From Bilabrum cf. latius (lineage: Eukaryota; Bigyra: Bicosoecida; Bigyra; Bicosoecida), in the NCBI GenBank assembly GCA_965178125.1, contig OZ237765.1, positions 682,001-746,000 of the forward strand: a stretch of DNA of 64,000 nucleotides, given 5' to 3'. The translations under genes and the position numbers were made by a program. Below, one piece after another: positions 48,101-60,400 of this stretch; positions within the stretch are counted from its first letter, which is position 1; every line of letters starts with the position of its first letter. The notes under the pieces were generated by a model. The model was given only the letters and a program-made list of their open reading frames with translations, searched no databases and was not told where the DNA came from.

Positions 48101-48624
48101 GCCGCGGCCGAAGGATCCGCCGCGGGGTGTGCCGCGTCTTTGGGCTCCTATCCGCTGCCAGGCTCCACCATTTCAACAGCAACTCCATCGGCAGACTTAT
48201 TTGACTTGTTTTCGGCAGAATTAGGAAGGAACTGGCGCCGTTGGGCGGCTGCCGCGGATGCATCGTCCTCGAGCTACACGTGCTTGTTCGTGTCGGGCGA
48301 GTCCCAGCCCCCGTCATGAAGCCGGCAGCAGCACTAGTACGCTATGAGGATGCATAGTATCAACGCAAGTCCGAATGCCACCCACAGTCCGGCGATGATG
48401 CCTGGCACCCCGCCACACTGCCCGTTAGCACCAACCGTCAATGTTGCCGTAAATATGGCGACCGCAATCGTGGTAAGAACCGAAACTCCTCCGACTATAG
48501 CACCTCCCAGAGTGCCCCATATACCGAGGCTAAGGTCGCAACAACCTTTGCCGCACATCGTGCGAGCGGTCTTGAATGAAAATCCACTTGTGAACCGCTT
48601 TGCTTGCATTGCGGAACGTTCCAT
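45187..48624 (-). CDS. Membrane-anchored penicillin-acylase-family hydrolase
   Basis: Ntn-hydrolase that cleaves amide bonds, in many homologues of N-acyl substrates such as acyl-homoserine lactones. From ATG 48624 to TGA 45187-45189 the frame is open with four TAGs (48334, about 48274, about 48151, 46111), 1145 residues. The catalytic core follows RFAQMDLMRRAIGGRLSEL (alpha part); the autoproteolytic nucleophile Ser is in QHASNDWVIHG (about S556), then GGPILANDPHLALDAP. The beta part continues across TAG into GDGYRALRI. Upstream lie two hydrophobic segments ending LILCILIAY, a Cys-rich juxtamembrane piece and a third hydrophobic segment (LAALLALVFLASWLLAGLLL). The shorter start at 48048 would drop the first two segments. 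Confidence 0.85.
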
Positions 48625-48742
48625 AAGGTTCGCCCGGGTTCGTTCAAAAGGCTCACTTCTGGACCGGCATTTTTCGCAAAAGGTATGGTATGAAGCGCAC
48701 GTTATACGTCACTTTGTTGTGATTTAGCAGATTTTGGATAAT

Positions 48743-51700
48743 ATGCATAGCTCGTCGTCCTCTGGTGATGAGCGTGATGAGATCGTGCGGCTATGGGCAG
48801 CAAGCGAGCACAGCGGGCAGTGCGTTGTATGTCACGATAGTGGCCGCATCAGGCATTGCTGCAACTAGCATATTTGTAACAAATGCTACTATGGAACAAC
48901 AGACTGCCCAAATTGTAAGAAAACACACAAACGTCCCACGGCGGGCACCGGATTGGTGCAGTGGCCGGTGCGAAGAGAGGCGGTCCTGAGCGCTTTCTGC
49001 GTACCACTGGTGCTGATCGGGAGCATGCTGCTCTACATCAACATGATAATTATAAACGAGTTGGAAATTGATACTCTCATAGAGAGGAGGGGGTGTGCGG
49101 CTGGACGTGGCCGGTGGCTCGCCTGCGTTGCATCGAGCTCCCTCCAAGGCCAGGCCAGGAGCCCATCCCGCCGAGACTGGCATCGATGCGACGAGGCATT
49201 CGCATAGGAAGATCATTTAGTGAATATCCAATCGGTTAATTCGACCTTCATATCCCAAAGATCCCAGAATGCACCGTTTTAGCATGCTGGCTGGGGTGCT
49301 GTGGCAGGTTTCCCAGCGACTCAATCCGGTGCTGGTAGCGCTAGAGCTGACCAGGTGCCACCATCAATTCATTCGAACCATGCAGCCGTGCTTGGTGGCG
49401 TCCAGGGCTGTGTGTGTGCCCCTGCATGCGTGGTCGACGAGTGCGCTTTCAGGGAGTCTGGCGGTCGCGAGGGCTGGGACTTTGAAGCTGCCAGCTTCCA
49501 GCCACTCGTCACACTCGGCAGGGAGGATTTCCTCCGCGGTCCGTCTCCAATGCTGTGGGATCGGATCTCACTGGGCAGGGCGAGCGGAGACTGCGGCACT
49601 GCAGTGGGGGGCCATGCCATGGTGTTCGGCGGCGTGCGGTCCCAGGCCGGGCAGTTCAAGAGCGAGCGCTCTCTGCAGGGCTAGGCTCCTGCGCCGCGCG
49701 AGCTCCGCACGCTGCCGGTGGATGTATCAGGAGGCGGGGCCTGGGTGTTTTGGCTGCGGTACGGCACGGGCCGGGGCCCAGACGCGGGAGGGCGGTGCCC
49801 GCTCATGTCTCGGGCCCCTGTGTCGCTCGAGGCCAGCACGGACGGGGGGCGTGCCTGGGCGGAGCTGAAGCGGTTTGCAGTCGACAAATATCGGTCCATG
49901 GAGTTTAAGAAGGTGGTTGTGGAGATATCTGGTCGGATCGGGGACCTTGCCAGCAGTGGGGCGGGTGGATCGTCCAATACCACGGTGTTCCGATGGATCT
50001 AGCGAGACTATTACCAGACTGGCGATGCGTGGGCCATCGATGGGATTGCGCTGCAGAGACGCATGCAAGTAGAATGGCTAAATGGAGCTGCCAGTGAGGC
50101 TTCAAGTCACGTTGCAGCGTCGAATAGTTCCGGTGTACCAGCGCACCTCGACTCTTTCAGGGACGAGGTCAGGCAAGAGTCCGACCGAGCCGCCTGTTGC
50201 TTGGGTTGCGGGAGCTGCCAGCATCTGCCAGAAGGCAGCACTGGGCACGACCCTTGCCAAGCAAGCGCGGACACAGCTGCGTCCGCATCGGCCGAGTCAC
50301 CCGTGCGATACGAGCTGGCGCCCGTTTCGGAGTCGTTTCTGGCGGTAGTGCTGCTTGTGGGCGGAGTGCGAGCAGCCTTTGCATGCGTTGGACCGCTGTG
50401 TCAGCTATCCATGGATGTCTGCATCAAGCCCGCCGTGCTTGCGCCCATTGACAGAGCTCACAAACAGCGAGAAGAGGCATCTTCCGAACGTGCGCTCCGC
50501 GATGTGGTGACCCGAGACTGCGAGAGGAGGAGGAGAGAGAGGAGATTGCATCTGCACGCCCAGTTTGTCAGAAGGGGGGGGATGTCACGAGAGCAGGCAG
50601 AAGGTCTGTATTTGGCACGGCATGGCCCTGCTAGGCATGCGGCGAGGCAGCGACGGAGAGATAGGCTGGTGCACGAGGCAGGATCGGGCGCTGCAGCAGG
50701 AAACCCAGGCGCAGACTATGCGAATGACACAGGGGAAGATGATGACGACTAGAGAGCTATTAGGGCAGTGCAGCGAGTCATATGGTCGTATGCGATGAGC
50801 TGCATGCGGAAGGTGTGCTGTTGTGCCGACCAGTTTGATCGCGTCACAACTGTGAGTGTTGGCTCCAGCGAATCAGAGTCAGATGGGAAAACCGGCGCAG
50901 CGTCCCAGGACATGGATCCAGACGAACCAGTGACAGCCACAGACAGACTGTTTGCGGGGGAACCCCGATCCAGCACCTCCGGCAAGGGTCGCAGACCCTC
51001 CAGACGGCAGCGCAAGCGCATGGACACGGCAGAGCGCCAGAGGGTGGAGCTGCTCCGCTCCAAGGTGCGCAGGAAGCTGGCAAAGTCTATGCAGGGGACG
51101 GGACACGTGCCGCAAGAGCTGCTCGATGCAGACATCGACGCCCTAGAGAAAGAAGAGGCTGACCAGCTTCGTATGCGAGACCACTTCAGGCGAGCGCAGA
51201 GGTGGACTGAAGGGGCCATCGCGAGGCAGGCTTCGCGCAGGACTCAGGACGCACCCCAGCAAGCATTGACTTCTAGGGTATTCCAGCCACTACTTGACGA
51301 GCACAATGAGCTTCGGTAGGACGTGCTGGAGAAGACGAGGCGCGCCATCCGGAGAGGCAGGCGGTACTCGGTGCATCGGTCGCCCATGCTGCTGCTGGAC
51401 GCAGAATCAGCCGATGCTGCGGACCGCGGCACCTTCATCAAGAGAACGCTCAAGGACAAGGTTCACGGCATTGTGCGCACGGACCTGGAGCGGGCTGCAG
51501 CTGTACCCGATCGGCCACTTACGCCAGAGATCCCGGGGGCATGCACGATCAGGCCCAGGACGAGGGATGCGAGAGGGCGGCAGGTGCAGACCGATAGCAA
51601 GGGCGGGGTGACAGTGCCCGAGTCTGGGCACTTGCTTATAGGGGGCAATACTGCACAAGATCGATTGCTGCTGCGCGATGTGTCTTCGGACGAAGATGAT

Positions 51701-54403
51701 CGAGGTGCTAGGGCTCCGACTGGGATTCAGCTGCGGCTACAGCAAGGCCACGGTGATAGCGGCGGGCTGCAGCGACGAGCAGGATCTGATTCTTAGCCAT
51801 CAGATGACGCGGCAAGCAGTGATGATCAACAAGCGAAAAAATAGCACGCCCCATAGTCATCGCATCGCCCTGCTAGCATAGACAAGCACATCGCTCGAGC
51901 CATGGTGAAGCAGGAGGAGGAGGTGATGATGCGAGCCGCAGACCTTGCCTCGCTTAGCACGCACACGAGCGACTTGAGCGCTGAAGATCTGGAGGTCTTG
52001 GAATGGGAGCACATCATCGCAAGGGGAGGGGCAGCTATGCACCCCACCAGCCTACCCTTCCAACCCACGGCAGCTGAGATCGAGGATGAGCTCGAGAAGG
52101 CCGACCGGAGGGCTGCAGGGGCTCGAACGCAGTAGCCTCAGAGCGCGCTTGCAAAGTTCACCAGCCAAATGAGCGCGGCTGAGCTCAATAGGCGGAAGAG
52201 GAGGGAAAAGCTCGTTGCGAATCACGGCAACAGCGCAGTGGCGTGGGTGCATCCCCGCGAGATGACTGAGCGCATCCGCCGCAAGGCCAGAATCAGGCGA
52301 AGGGCGGGAGTTCGGGCCTCGCTCAGGTCACTTGCATTTGAGGAGGCAGCACAGCTCATGGCGCGCGAGAGGGCAAAGCCGAGGGTGTTCTCGTGGAGTA
52401 TTGTCGACGACCCGTGTACGCAAATGCTGTCATGGGCAGCTGCCTCGATTCTAGTGTGCGCCGGTGTCGCTGGATTGCTCGCTGCGAGAGCTGCAAGCAT
52501 ACGGCACACCTACACACATCGGTGGATTAGTATTGATACGCCCGTGCCCGATGCATTAGTGATCTTCGGCGCCGTGGTGACAGACGTCGTCTCTGCTTTT
52601 CGCTCGCTCGCTTCCTCCTTCGGACTGTACGGTGCGGTAGGAATGCCCTGCAGTTGCATGATCGAGCGCAGTGCCTGCCAAAGGATGCAAGGGTAGCGCA
52701 TGGAAAATCCAGGTTCAGCTGCAAAGCAATTGAAGCCTAAACAAGGTCAGTGGCGTGTCGAGATGACAGTGCCGCGCGCACAGCCAGCCCAAGACCTCGT
52801 GGATTTCATGCGGTCCTCGAATGTTCGCATTGGGCCCGCGCCATCCCCTAGAGATTAGGACACGCGAAAGGAAGCTCGTCATTCCGGACAAGCCCGGGAT
52901 ACCCTGCTCAGCGCAGCAGCGGGCACAATCCGAAGCGCTCATTTCGCCCCTGACTGGCTGGCTCGAGTGGCGTGCGCGGGCGCAGTCCTAGACCTCGTGC
53001 CCATAGCATCTATGGCAACCAGCCTACTCCGCGCAGTGCCTGAGCTGGGTTTGCTGCTTGCATGCGTTGCCGCCGCAAAGATAGCCGTTGGAGGCCGCCA
53101 GCCGTGCGGCTCGCTGGGTCTTGCTTGCGTGGAGCTGCAGGGGGCGCAGTGCGGGTTTCGCACACCCCGCGCCCGTGCATCAGCGGTGGCGGCGTGCTGT
53201 GGACCAGGGTGCAGGCGGGGCGCTCTGCTTGGCGCGTGTGCATGTGGGGTGCCTATGGCTGCGCTCGGGGTGGTCACTGCTTTGATGTCAATGGCTGTTC
53301 AGAGCGACACTGTGGCTGGCAGAGATCTCCTTGAGAACTCACACCGAGCTATAGCGTGGTGGATCGCTGGATGGCTGCTGCTCGGGGCCGGATGGGGCGC
53401 TTCATAGGCATGTCGCGCAATCGTCCCATTGCGGCTGGATGCACTTCTTCTGTCTCCTCCGTGGGCCATTCAAGGCCCAAAGGGTGGTCACGCGAACCGA
53501 TTCGATGTTCTTTTCAAGCTCGTGGAGAGGCGGAGGGGTATTTTGACCAGGAAGTGGCCCCTACTGTGCGGGTGCTGCGAGGGGGACCCGGGTGCGATCC
53601 CAGGGATGAGTCCTGTCGATGGCCTGCTGGATGATGTGGCTCGTCTGCTTGGGTGCATGCAAGGGGGCTAGGAGCACTTTGTGCTGCCTGCGCCCGGGCA
53701 GGCGACGGAGATTCGTTGGGTGCTCGTTGCAGGGGTGGTTGGCGCTGAGACTCTGCGGAGACGACTCGGCAAGCAAGGCATGCTTCGATTGATGGAAGAA
53801 GCGACAGCCCCAGACTGGGGCTCGATTCCTGCTGTGGTGGAGGGGGCCTCTTTGGGCGATAATGTCCTGCCGAGCAGCGGTGATAGTGCCAGATAGGCAG
53901 GATACAATAGCCAGGAGAATCACGAAGCAACGGGTCCAAGGGAAGGAAATGGCAGCCAGATCGAGGCAATCGACACGGAAGCGATCAAGCAACAAACAGG
54001 ACCAGGGCAAGCCGGATCCGCAGCTGTCCCCGTTCCTACGGACAGTAGCGGGCACCTTCCTGCGTCTCACTAGGATCAGTCAGCTGCAGGACAATTGAAT
54101 CCCGAGAAACCGCTTGCAGCGAACAGCAAGGGCCGTCCTGGCTAGGCTTTGGGCGCCGTGGGGATAGGCGACGACCGATCTGTGAGGAGCGCCATGTCTT
54201 CGGAAAGAGTCAGGGCAAAGGCAAGGGCTCTCCGTCGCGCCTGGCTCGGGCTGGAAGATGCTGGCATGGACAGCATTCGGTCCAGCCGCCGCACGCAGTT
54301 GCCAGTCGTGCCTCGAGATGGGGGCGACTAGGGGTTGGAGGAGATCGCGGCTGAAATGCACGCGGTCACCAAGATCGGGAGAGTAGGCACTGAATCAGAC
54401 TGA
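48743..54403 (+). CDS. Zinc-finger / reelin-like giant membrane protein
   Basis: One frame from ATG 48743 to TGA 54401-54403, 1886 residues with about 19 TAGs. A RING-like zinc knuckle spans residues 27-58 (CVVC, CC-N-x-HICNKC, CPNC), with TAG 48866-48868 inside it. Hydrophobic segment 1 is at about 80-104. A reelin-type sandwich at about 210-435 shows GHAMVFGG, VSLEASTDGGRAW and TTVFRWI-x-RDYYQTGDAWAID. Segment 2 is at about 531-552. A long basic, helical cytoplasmic-type region is followed by hydrophobic segments near 1230, 1409-1450, 1494 and 1536. The final 330 residues have a compact fold-like stretch (LVAGVVGAETLRRRLGKQGM). The family is unknown to me by name. Just 118 bases separate it from the divergent hydrolase gene. 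Confidence 0.72.
50000..50002 (+). other. In-frame TAG at a conserved glutamine (reelin-type domain)
   Basis: Codons read TTC CGA TGG ATC TAG CGA GAC, giving FRWI-x-RD shortly before GDAWAID. In reelin repeats the equivalent motif is RW-hydrophobic-Gln followed by a W-A-I/L-D strand. The Gln position coincides with TAG. Confidence 0.8.
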
Positions 54404-57400
54404 CGGTGAATTTCGGCAGATATGCAGCTGCCTGGCGTGTCTGCAGCCTCTCTCCCATCCGTGTTCTCCTCGTCTGCGGAACCTGCTCCGGGATCGGCGC
54501 CGCCGCTTCGAGTCTACTTCGGATCCATCGTCTGTAATCAAATCTCTAAATGACTGCATGGATTCTTATCAACTGAATAGCCTATCATGAATTCGTGAGC
54601 TCTTCTGTGTTTCACTATGATTTAGGCGCTGCAGCTCGCGCAACTACATCTTCAAATTCTCAATGGATTTCGACTTTGCAGTCTATTGCAAATCGTGAAG
54701 CGTGATGACAAAGGGGCAACCAGCGATGTCAGTCTGGCATATCGAGAGACTATCATGCTGGAGAGAATGCTGTCTCGCCGGCGGCGGATGCGTCCAGTGT
54801 ACCTCCGACGGGCTCTATCGTAAGAGTTTAATCCTAGTTAGTATCATCAACACTGTTTAATTACATCGAATTCAAGTCATTATCACGGCAATGTATTGTT
54901 ATTGCAGGTACATATGCGATAGCAAGCGGTAGAAGCTAGGGTTACCACCGTAGGGCACTTCGTGGGAGGGACCTTGCACGTCTCCCCGGCCCGCTTCCCT
55001 GTGGCCAGCCGGCGCGTGGGGCCCGCCAAAGACGCACTCTGCGGTGGCTATTCGTCTCTCTGGAGAGGCTTTAAACTTTGCAGTCGATCGCAACGATGCA
55101 ATTGTGGTTGCAGTGCTGGCTCCACTTAGCAGTGCGGAGCAGCTGGGGCTGCAAGCAGCCGGCCGCACAAGCAGTGCAAGGTCGCAGTCAAAAGCCCAGC
55201 AGAAGCATCGCGACAGAAGCGGCCATGGAATGCGTACGGATAGTAATCTTGGCATTCTCTTGGGCGTGCGCATACTTTCAGCTCAACCAGTATTGCGCGG
55301 CGGCAGATTGAACAAGGCTCTGCTCGCAGGGAGCACTGCCTTAAATCCAACCAGTGCGAATGCCGGTGGGGCCGCGCGGTTTGCACCACCAAGCACATCA
55401 AGTGCGCACACAGCTACATAGATTCCCACGCATTAGAACCAGTCGACTCAATTTTGGAGCGCCGGAGATGAAGCGCCGAGAGGGTACGATGCTCTGGATC
55501 GACTTGCACAGCACGCGGGTGTTATGCAAGGCTCCCTCGTTGGAGAATCTGTGAGTGCATCTGGTGGCAGCATGCCTTCATCAAGCACATCAGGAGTATC
55601 TACCAAAGCTTAGCGGGCAGTATCACCCGCTAGCTTCGATGACAGGGAAACCTCTAGAGACTTGTTCCCAGGGCTGCCGCGAGCACCGCCCTCCTTGAGG
55701 GCATCCCCATCCCTCGGCGATGCTGAAGTCGGACGAATCGGAGTTGCAACAGGGTTGCATGCTCCTGGTGCCATAGGGGCCGGGGCAGCTACACACTCGC
55801 CTGAGGACATCGTGGTTGTCCTGCCGAAGCGGTTCACAAGGCATGGTCGGCTGGTTTTGCTTCCGTTTCTAGCCAGCAACGCCCTCTTGGGTCCCGATCA
55901 ATCGGAGCAGGGGCTGCATACAGCTGAAGCAGCAAGTACAAAGCGAGGGTCGCTCGATTCAACTTCAAAGCGACTGCCTCTAGACAGCGAGTTCTGCAGG
56001 GCACTGGCGACCCGCCTCGAGCCCTTGGATTCGGGGCATTTGCGTAGGTCTGCGGCATCGAGGGGCAGTCATGCAGCGCGATAGATGCATGGCATCGCAT
56101 CCAGGTCTCTCGTGTCCCCTAGGCAGGTCCAGCTTGCTGTGCAGGAGGCCGCCGAATCTGCCAACCGAGCAGGGATGCACCGGAGCAACGGCCACGGGGC
56201 GTCCTCTGGCGCAGGGTCCCGGTCGAGCGGGTCGGCCCAGTGCGCCTCGCTGTCACCCATCGCGGTGAGGGTGAAGCCTCTCGGGGGCACTCTGAAGACA
56301 GGCCCAACGGAGGTGCAGAGCGCCGTGTGCACGGCCCGCGTGTCCACTGGCTCCGAGGGGGCCACAGAAGGGAGTAGTGACGCGGGGAGTGCCTTGGGCC
56401 CGGGGCAGACGCAGCACCGCTTGTTTGCCGACAAGCTGCTGGACGTGTCGGCGGACTGGAACGGTGCATCAAGTGCGTGGTCGGACCAAACAAGTTCGAG
56501 GCTCAAGGTGTGCCTGCAGCACACCTCTATGTAGTGGCCCGTGGCTGCCCCCCAGCCGGACGAGGTGACCGGCAGCATACCACTGGCAGGCAGCTCGCAC
56601 GGCAGTGATGATGAATTGCGGCGCAGCTCTGTTGATGGAACAGCTGCTCGCAGCACAGGCACCGCGGGCAAAGTATCGGGTGCTCCTGTGTCCTCGCTGC
56701 TTCGGATGCCCCGCGTCCAGGACGACCAGGACCCGACGAGGCCACTGCTGGACCCACCGTCCATCGCCCTCGCGGGCGAGTTCTGGCAGCCACCTATGCG
56801 AGACCCCGCATCCATGCAGCTGCTTGGATGGTCCCCCGCCATGCCCAGGCTGCACCTGAGGCACAGAGCCGACAGGCTGGTGCACCCCCTGAGCGGGGCG
56901 GCGGCTCGCGCAAGCGCCACGATGCAGAAACTGGGCGGGCCCATGCCCAGGTCTGCAAGGCTCGTGCGCTGGAGGCAGACCGCCACAGCCCGCATGCGCA
57001 TGCTGCACACGAGCGCGGTCCGGCCCGCCGCTCCCGGCCGCCGCTCCAAGCTCAATCTAGCCATCGAGGCGGCGACCAGGGACACGGCACTGGCCATGGG
57101 CATCCCGCTGGAGGCACTGGAGGAGACCCAGCCCCGCGGGGCGGCTGGGAGGACAGCGGCTGGGTCGTCGGCTGGCGAGTCGGGGAGCGGAAGTGTGACG
57201 AGTGCGATGGACGGGACCTCCCCGCTACCGAGCCCCACCCCCAGCGCATCTCCCGTGCCTGAGGACTCCGTCGACGGCGATGGCGATGGCGATGGCGGGG
57301 ACGGGCCTGGCGGCAGCGATGAAGACGATGGGGACGATGGAGGTGAAGATGAAGAAAGCGCCGAAGTTACGGAGTCGCAGGACGGCGATGATGGAGACGA

Positions 57401-60400
57401 TGAAGACGACGATGAGGATGGAGGTGCTGGCGGGACAGGCCCAGGCACAGGCAGTGGAAGTGGGAGTGGCATTGCTCTGTCCGGGCGCGGGCGCAGGGGC
57501 AGTGGACCGCGTGCAGCCAAGCGAGCAAGGACGGCCGCGCGACCGACTTCAAGCCCCCGTGGGCGCGGACGTGGACGAGGACGTGGCCGTGGGAGGGGCA
57601 GGGGGCGTGGCAGGGGAAGGGGGCGCGGGCGCGGCATTGGAGCCGGTGAGGCCGGCAGGGGTGGGCTGTCATCAGTGTCGGGACGAGATGTGTCCTCTGT
57701 ACCCATGCGGATCAGCCGGCTGCCACGAGGATTCGAGCTCCTAGACTTGGGAGCCGTCAGCGACGACGAGACCGAGTGCGGGCCCGTTAGGATGCGAGAC
57801 TGGCTGCGGCAGCTCGGCAAGAGGGAGAAGCCGAGGGCGGGGGAGCAGGAGTCCGCGGTGCACCTGCGGCTGCCTGGGCGCTCCCGTCTGCTGCCCGGGG
57901 GCCGTGGGCACCAGGAGAAATCGCGGGGTGTGATCGACGGCCGGAAGGTCGGGGCGTGGGGGCAGGACCAGGAGGAGCCGAGCCTTGAGGGAGCGGGCGA
58001 CTCGCCAGACGCTGAGGTGGAGCTGCTGGGCGATGGGGTGCACGGCACTGCTGCACGGGCCACTGAGATGCCGGTGCTTCTGGGGGCGGCGATGCGGAGG
58101 CCCTAGCCGCTGGTGCATCGGCTGGCGGATCCTGGGCTCGTGCTTGAGCAGGAGATGGTGGGAGCTGCCGAGGTGGACCTGCTGGAGGAAGGCGCGGCAG
58201 CGGGGCCCGATATCGATGCAGAGCGCGTAGCGGCGGCGAGTGGTAGGAGCATCGGCAGTGGCAGTAGGAACGGTAGATCGAATCGGATGCGAGGTGGCTC
58301 CAACTCTGACTCCGACTCCGACTCTGATTCTGATCAAGAAGGCAAAATAGGAGGCGATCCGGGACTCGGACTTGGGCTCAGCAGGTCCCGCGGAAGAGCG
58401 TTTGCTTCAAATGGGTACTCCGCAGGGCACTAGAACGGATCCTAGATCGGCCGCAACTCCAGGGTGTAGCCTCGATCGACGGGTCTGGAGCCATCCATCC
58501 ACTAGAGCAAGCGCGGCACCGGCCCTGCCATCATCGGGAAGCTGCGGGTCATGGACCCGGCACTGGACGGCCAGAATCTCCCGCGCCCCGCTGCCGCCAG
58601 GTAGCAGCGGGCCCCCGAGCGGCTGGTCTTCCACTGGCTCGCGCCTCGAGTAGAAGTGCAGAGGGCGCTGCTTGAGGGGTGGGACGAGGTAAGGTGCAGG
58701 GCACTGCACCGCGCCATCCGTAGAGAGAAGCTAGAAGCGATGCCCCCAGACGAGCGACCCAGTTCGGAGGACGAGGCCGATTCGGGCGAAAATTTGAACG
58801 AGGACGAGGACGAGGACGGCGCCATCGTCAGAGGTGCGCACGCTGCCAGTAGGGGCAATGGCAAGGGTAAGGGCAAGGGCGCCGACCCTGGTAGCCACAG
58901 TAGCAGCAGCAGCAAGGGCAGTGGCAAAGAAACTGGGAAATCGCCCGCTCGGGCGCAGTCAGAAGCGGTCGAAAGGCGGGGGCGAGGCCGGCGAGCCGCC
59001 CGCAAGGTCGTTGTAAGCATGACAGACAACTCCAGCAGCGATGATGAGGACGGTGGTAGTGGCAGCGATTCTAGGGGCAGCGTGCAGAGCAAGGTCGCGG
59101 GCGGTTCGCGGGATTCAGGCGATTCCTCTGAGGATGGCAGCGGGTCCGACTCGATGGGCGCTGCTGCAGCTAGCGGGGGCTGGAAGGGACCCAGCAGCAG
59201 CAGCGTTCGAGCACTGCTGGCACTCGGTGAGGTAGAGGAGGCCGACGGGCAGCATGGGATGCGGGCTGATGTGGGTAGTGGGGATTCCACAGACGGAATG
59301 ATTGCTGCCCCGATCAGGAACGCATCGAATGGAAGCACCGTCGATGCACAGCCAGGCGGACTAATCTCCGGACAGGAGGCGTTTCCTTGGCTGTCGCGGC
59401 TGCTGGCTGACCCGTACTGCTGGAGCAGCCGCACGCAGGTCGTTGTCGGGATGGAGTGCCCCGCGTGCGACCAGCCGTGCGGAGACGTCCATGGGCTGCT
59501 CGAGCACATGCACGCGGACCACGTGGAGCGGATACAGGTGGCGCTATGGGGGGTATCCACCCCCTAGCAGCTGGTCAGCGGGGGGGGCAGGGCCCTTGAC
59601 GCCACTGTAGGAGTAGCCTTTGCTAGGGGCGGGGCGGTTGGCATGCCGGTTGCCTTGCGTGGGGTGGCAGGCAGGGAGCAGAGCCCCCTCGTGTATCACT
59701 TTGGCGCCTCCCTGGCTCACTTTGGCATGCCGGTGGGGTGCGATGGGGGCGGGGGAATTTCCCCTGGAGGACCCCCGCGTGGGGTAACTCCCCTGGATCT
59801 GCGCACCGAGGCTGCCGCTGCATCTCTTCGCTACCTTGCCCGTTTGCTGGACCAGCTGACCCACAAGCCGCACTCTGAGTGTGAGACGAGACAGGCTCTC
59901 CTGACAGAGACCATCGGCTGCGTGCGGGACTGCCTTCTCGTGACCCATGCAGGAGAGGGGGAGGGGAGTGACACTGGAGACAAGGGGAGTGCCTCTTCTG
60001 CAAGTAGCAAGACCAGCGGCCTCCAACAGGGGTCGTCGCACAAACGCAAGGCAGATGAGCCTAGTGCAGCGGGTGTGGGTGCAGCAAGCGATGGCCTGTA
60101 GGACGGGATAGGTGACGACCTGGATGACGGTGAAGGCGGATTGGCCGCCATGGCTGCCCTGATTGCCATGGAGCAAAGCATGGAGCGCGACGATGGGAGC
60201 ACAGACGGGGATGCTGGTGTTGGCGGGGCGGGGCAGGACCCGGCATGGCTCGGTGTCGACGAAAGCACAGACTCAGGTGCAGGTTCAGGCACTGAAGCTC
60301 CCGCAGCTCGCCGCGCTGCTTCCGACCCACGGGACTCGACTGCCTGGCACCGTGCCGTCGCTGACGTGGCCAGGTCAGTGCTCGCGAGTCACCATGCCCG

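Noticed and set aside
46003-48319. Long plus-strand ORFs opposite the acylase gene
   Set aside because: Antisense shadows: the minus frame carries the catalytic Ser and all family motifs.
49269-49868. Plus ORF starting MHRFSMLAGVLW, a possible signal peptide for the reelin-like gene
   Set aside because: It is in a different frame from the reelin domain, and the domain's own frame is continuous through two TAGs back to the zinc knuckle at 48743.
56069-58063. 664-codon ORF on the minus strand, Pro/Arg/Ser-rich
   Set aside because: It is the antisense shadow of the SUZ12-like gene in a GC-rich, repeat-rich stretch. The plus frame is continuous with a conserved zinc finger and VEFS box; the minus ORF has no domains.
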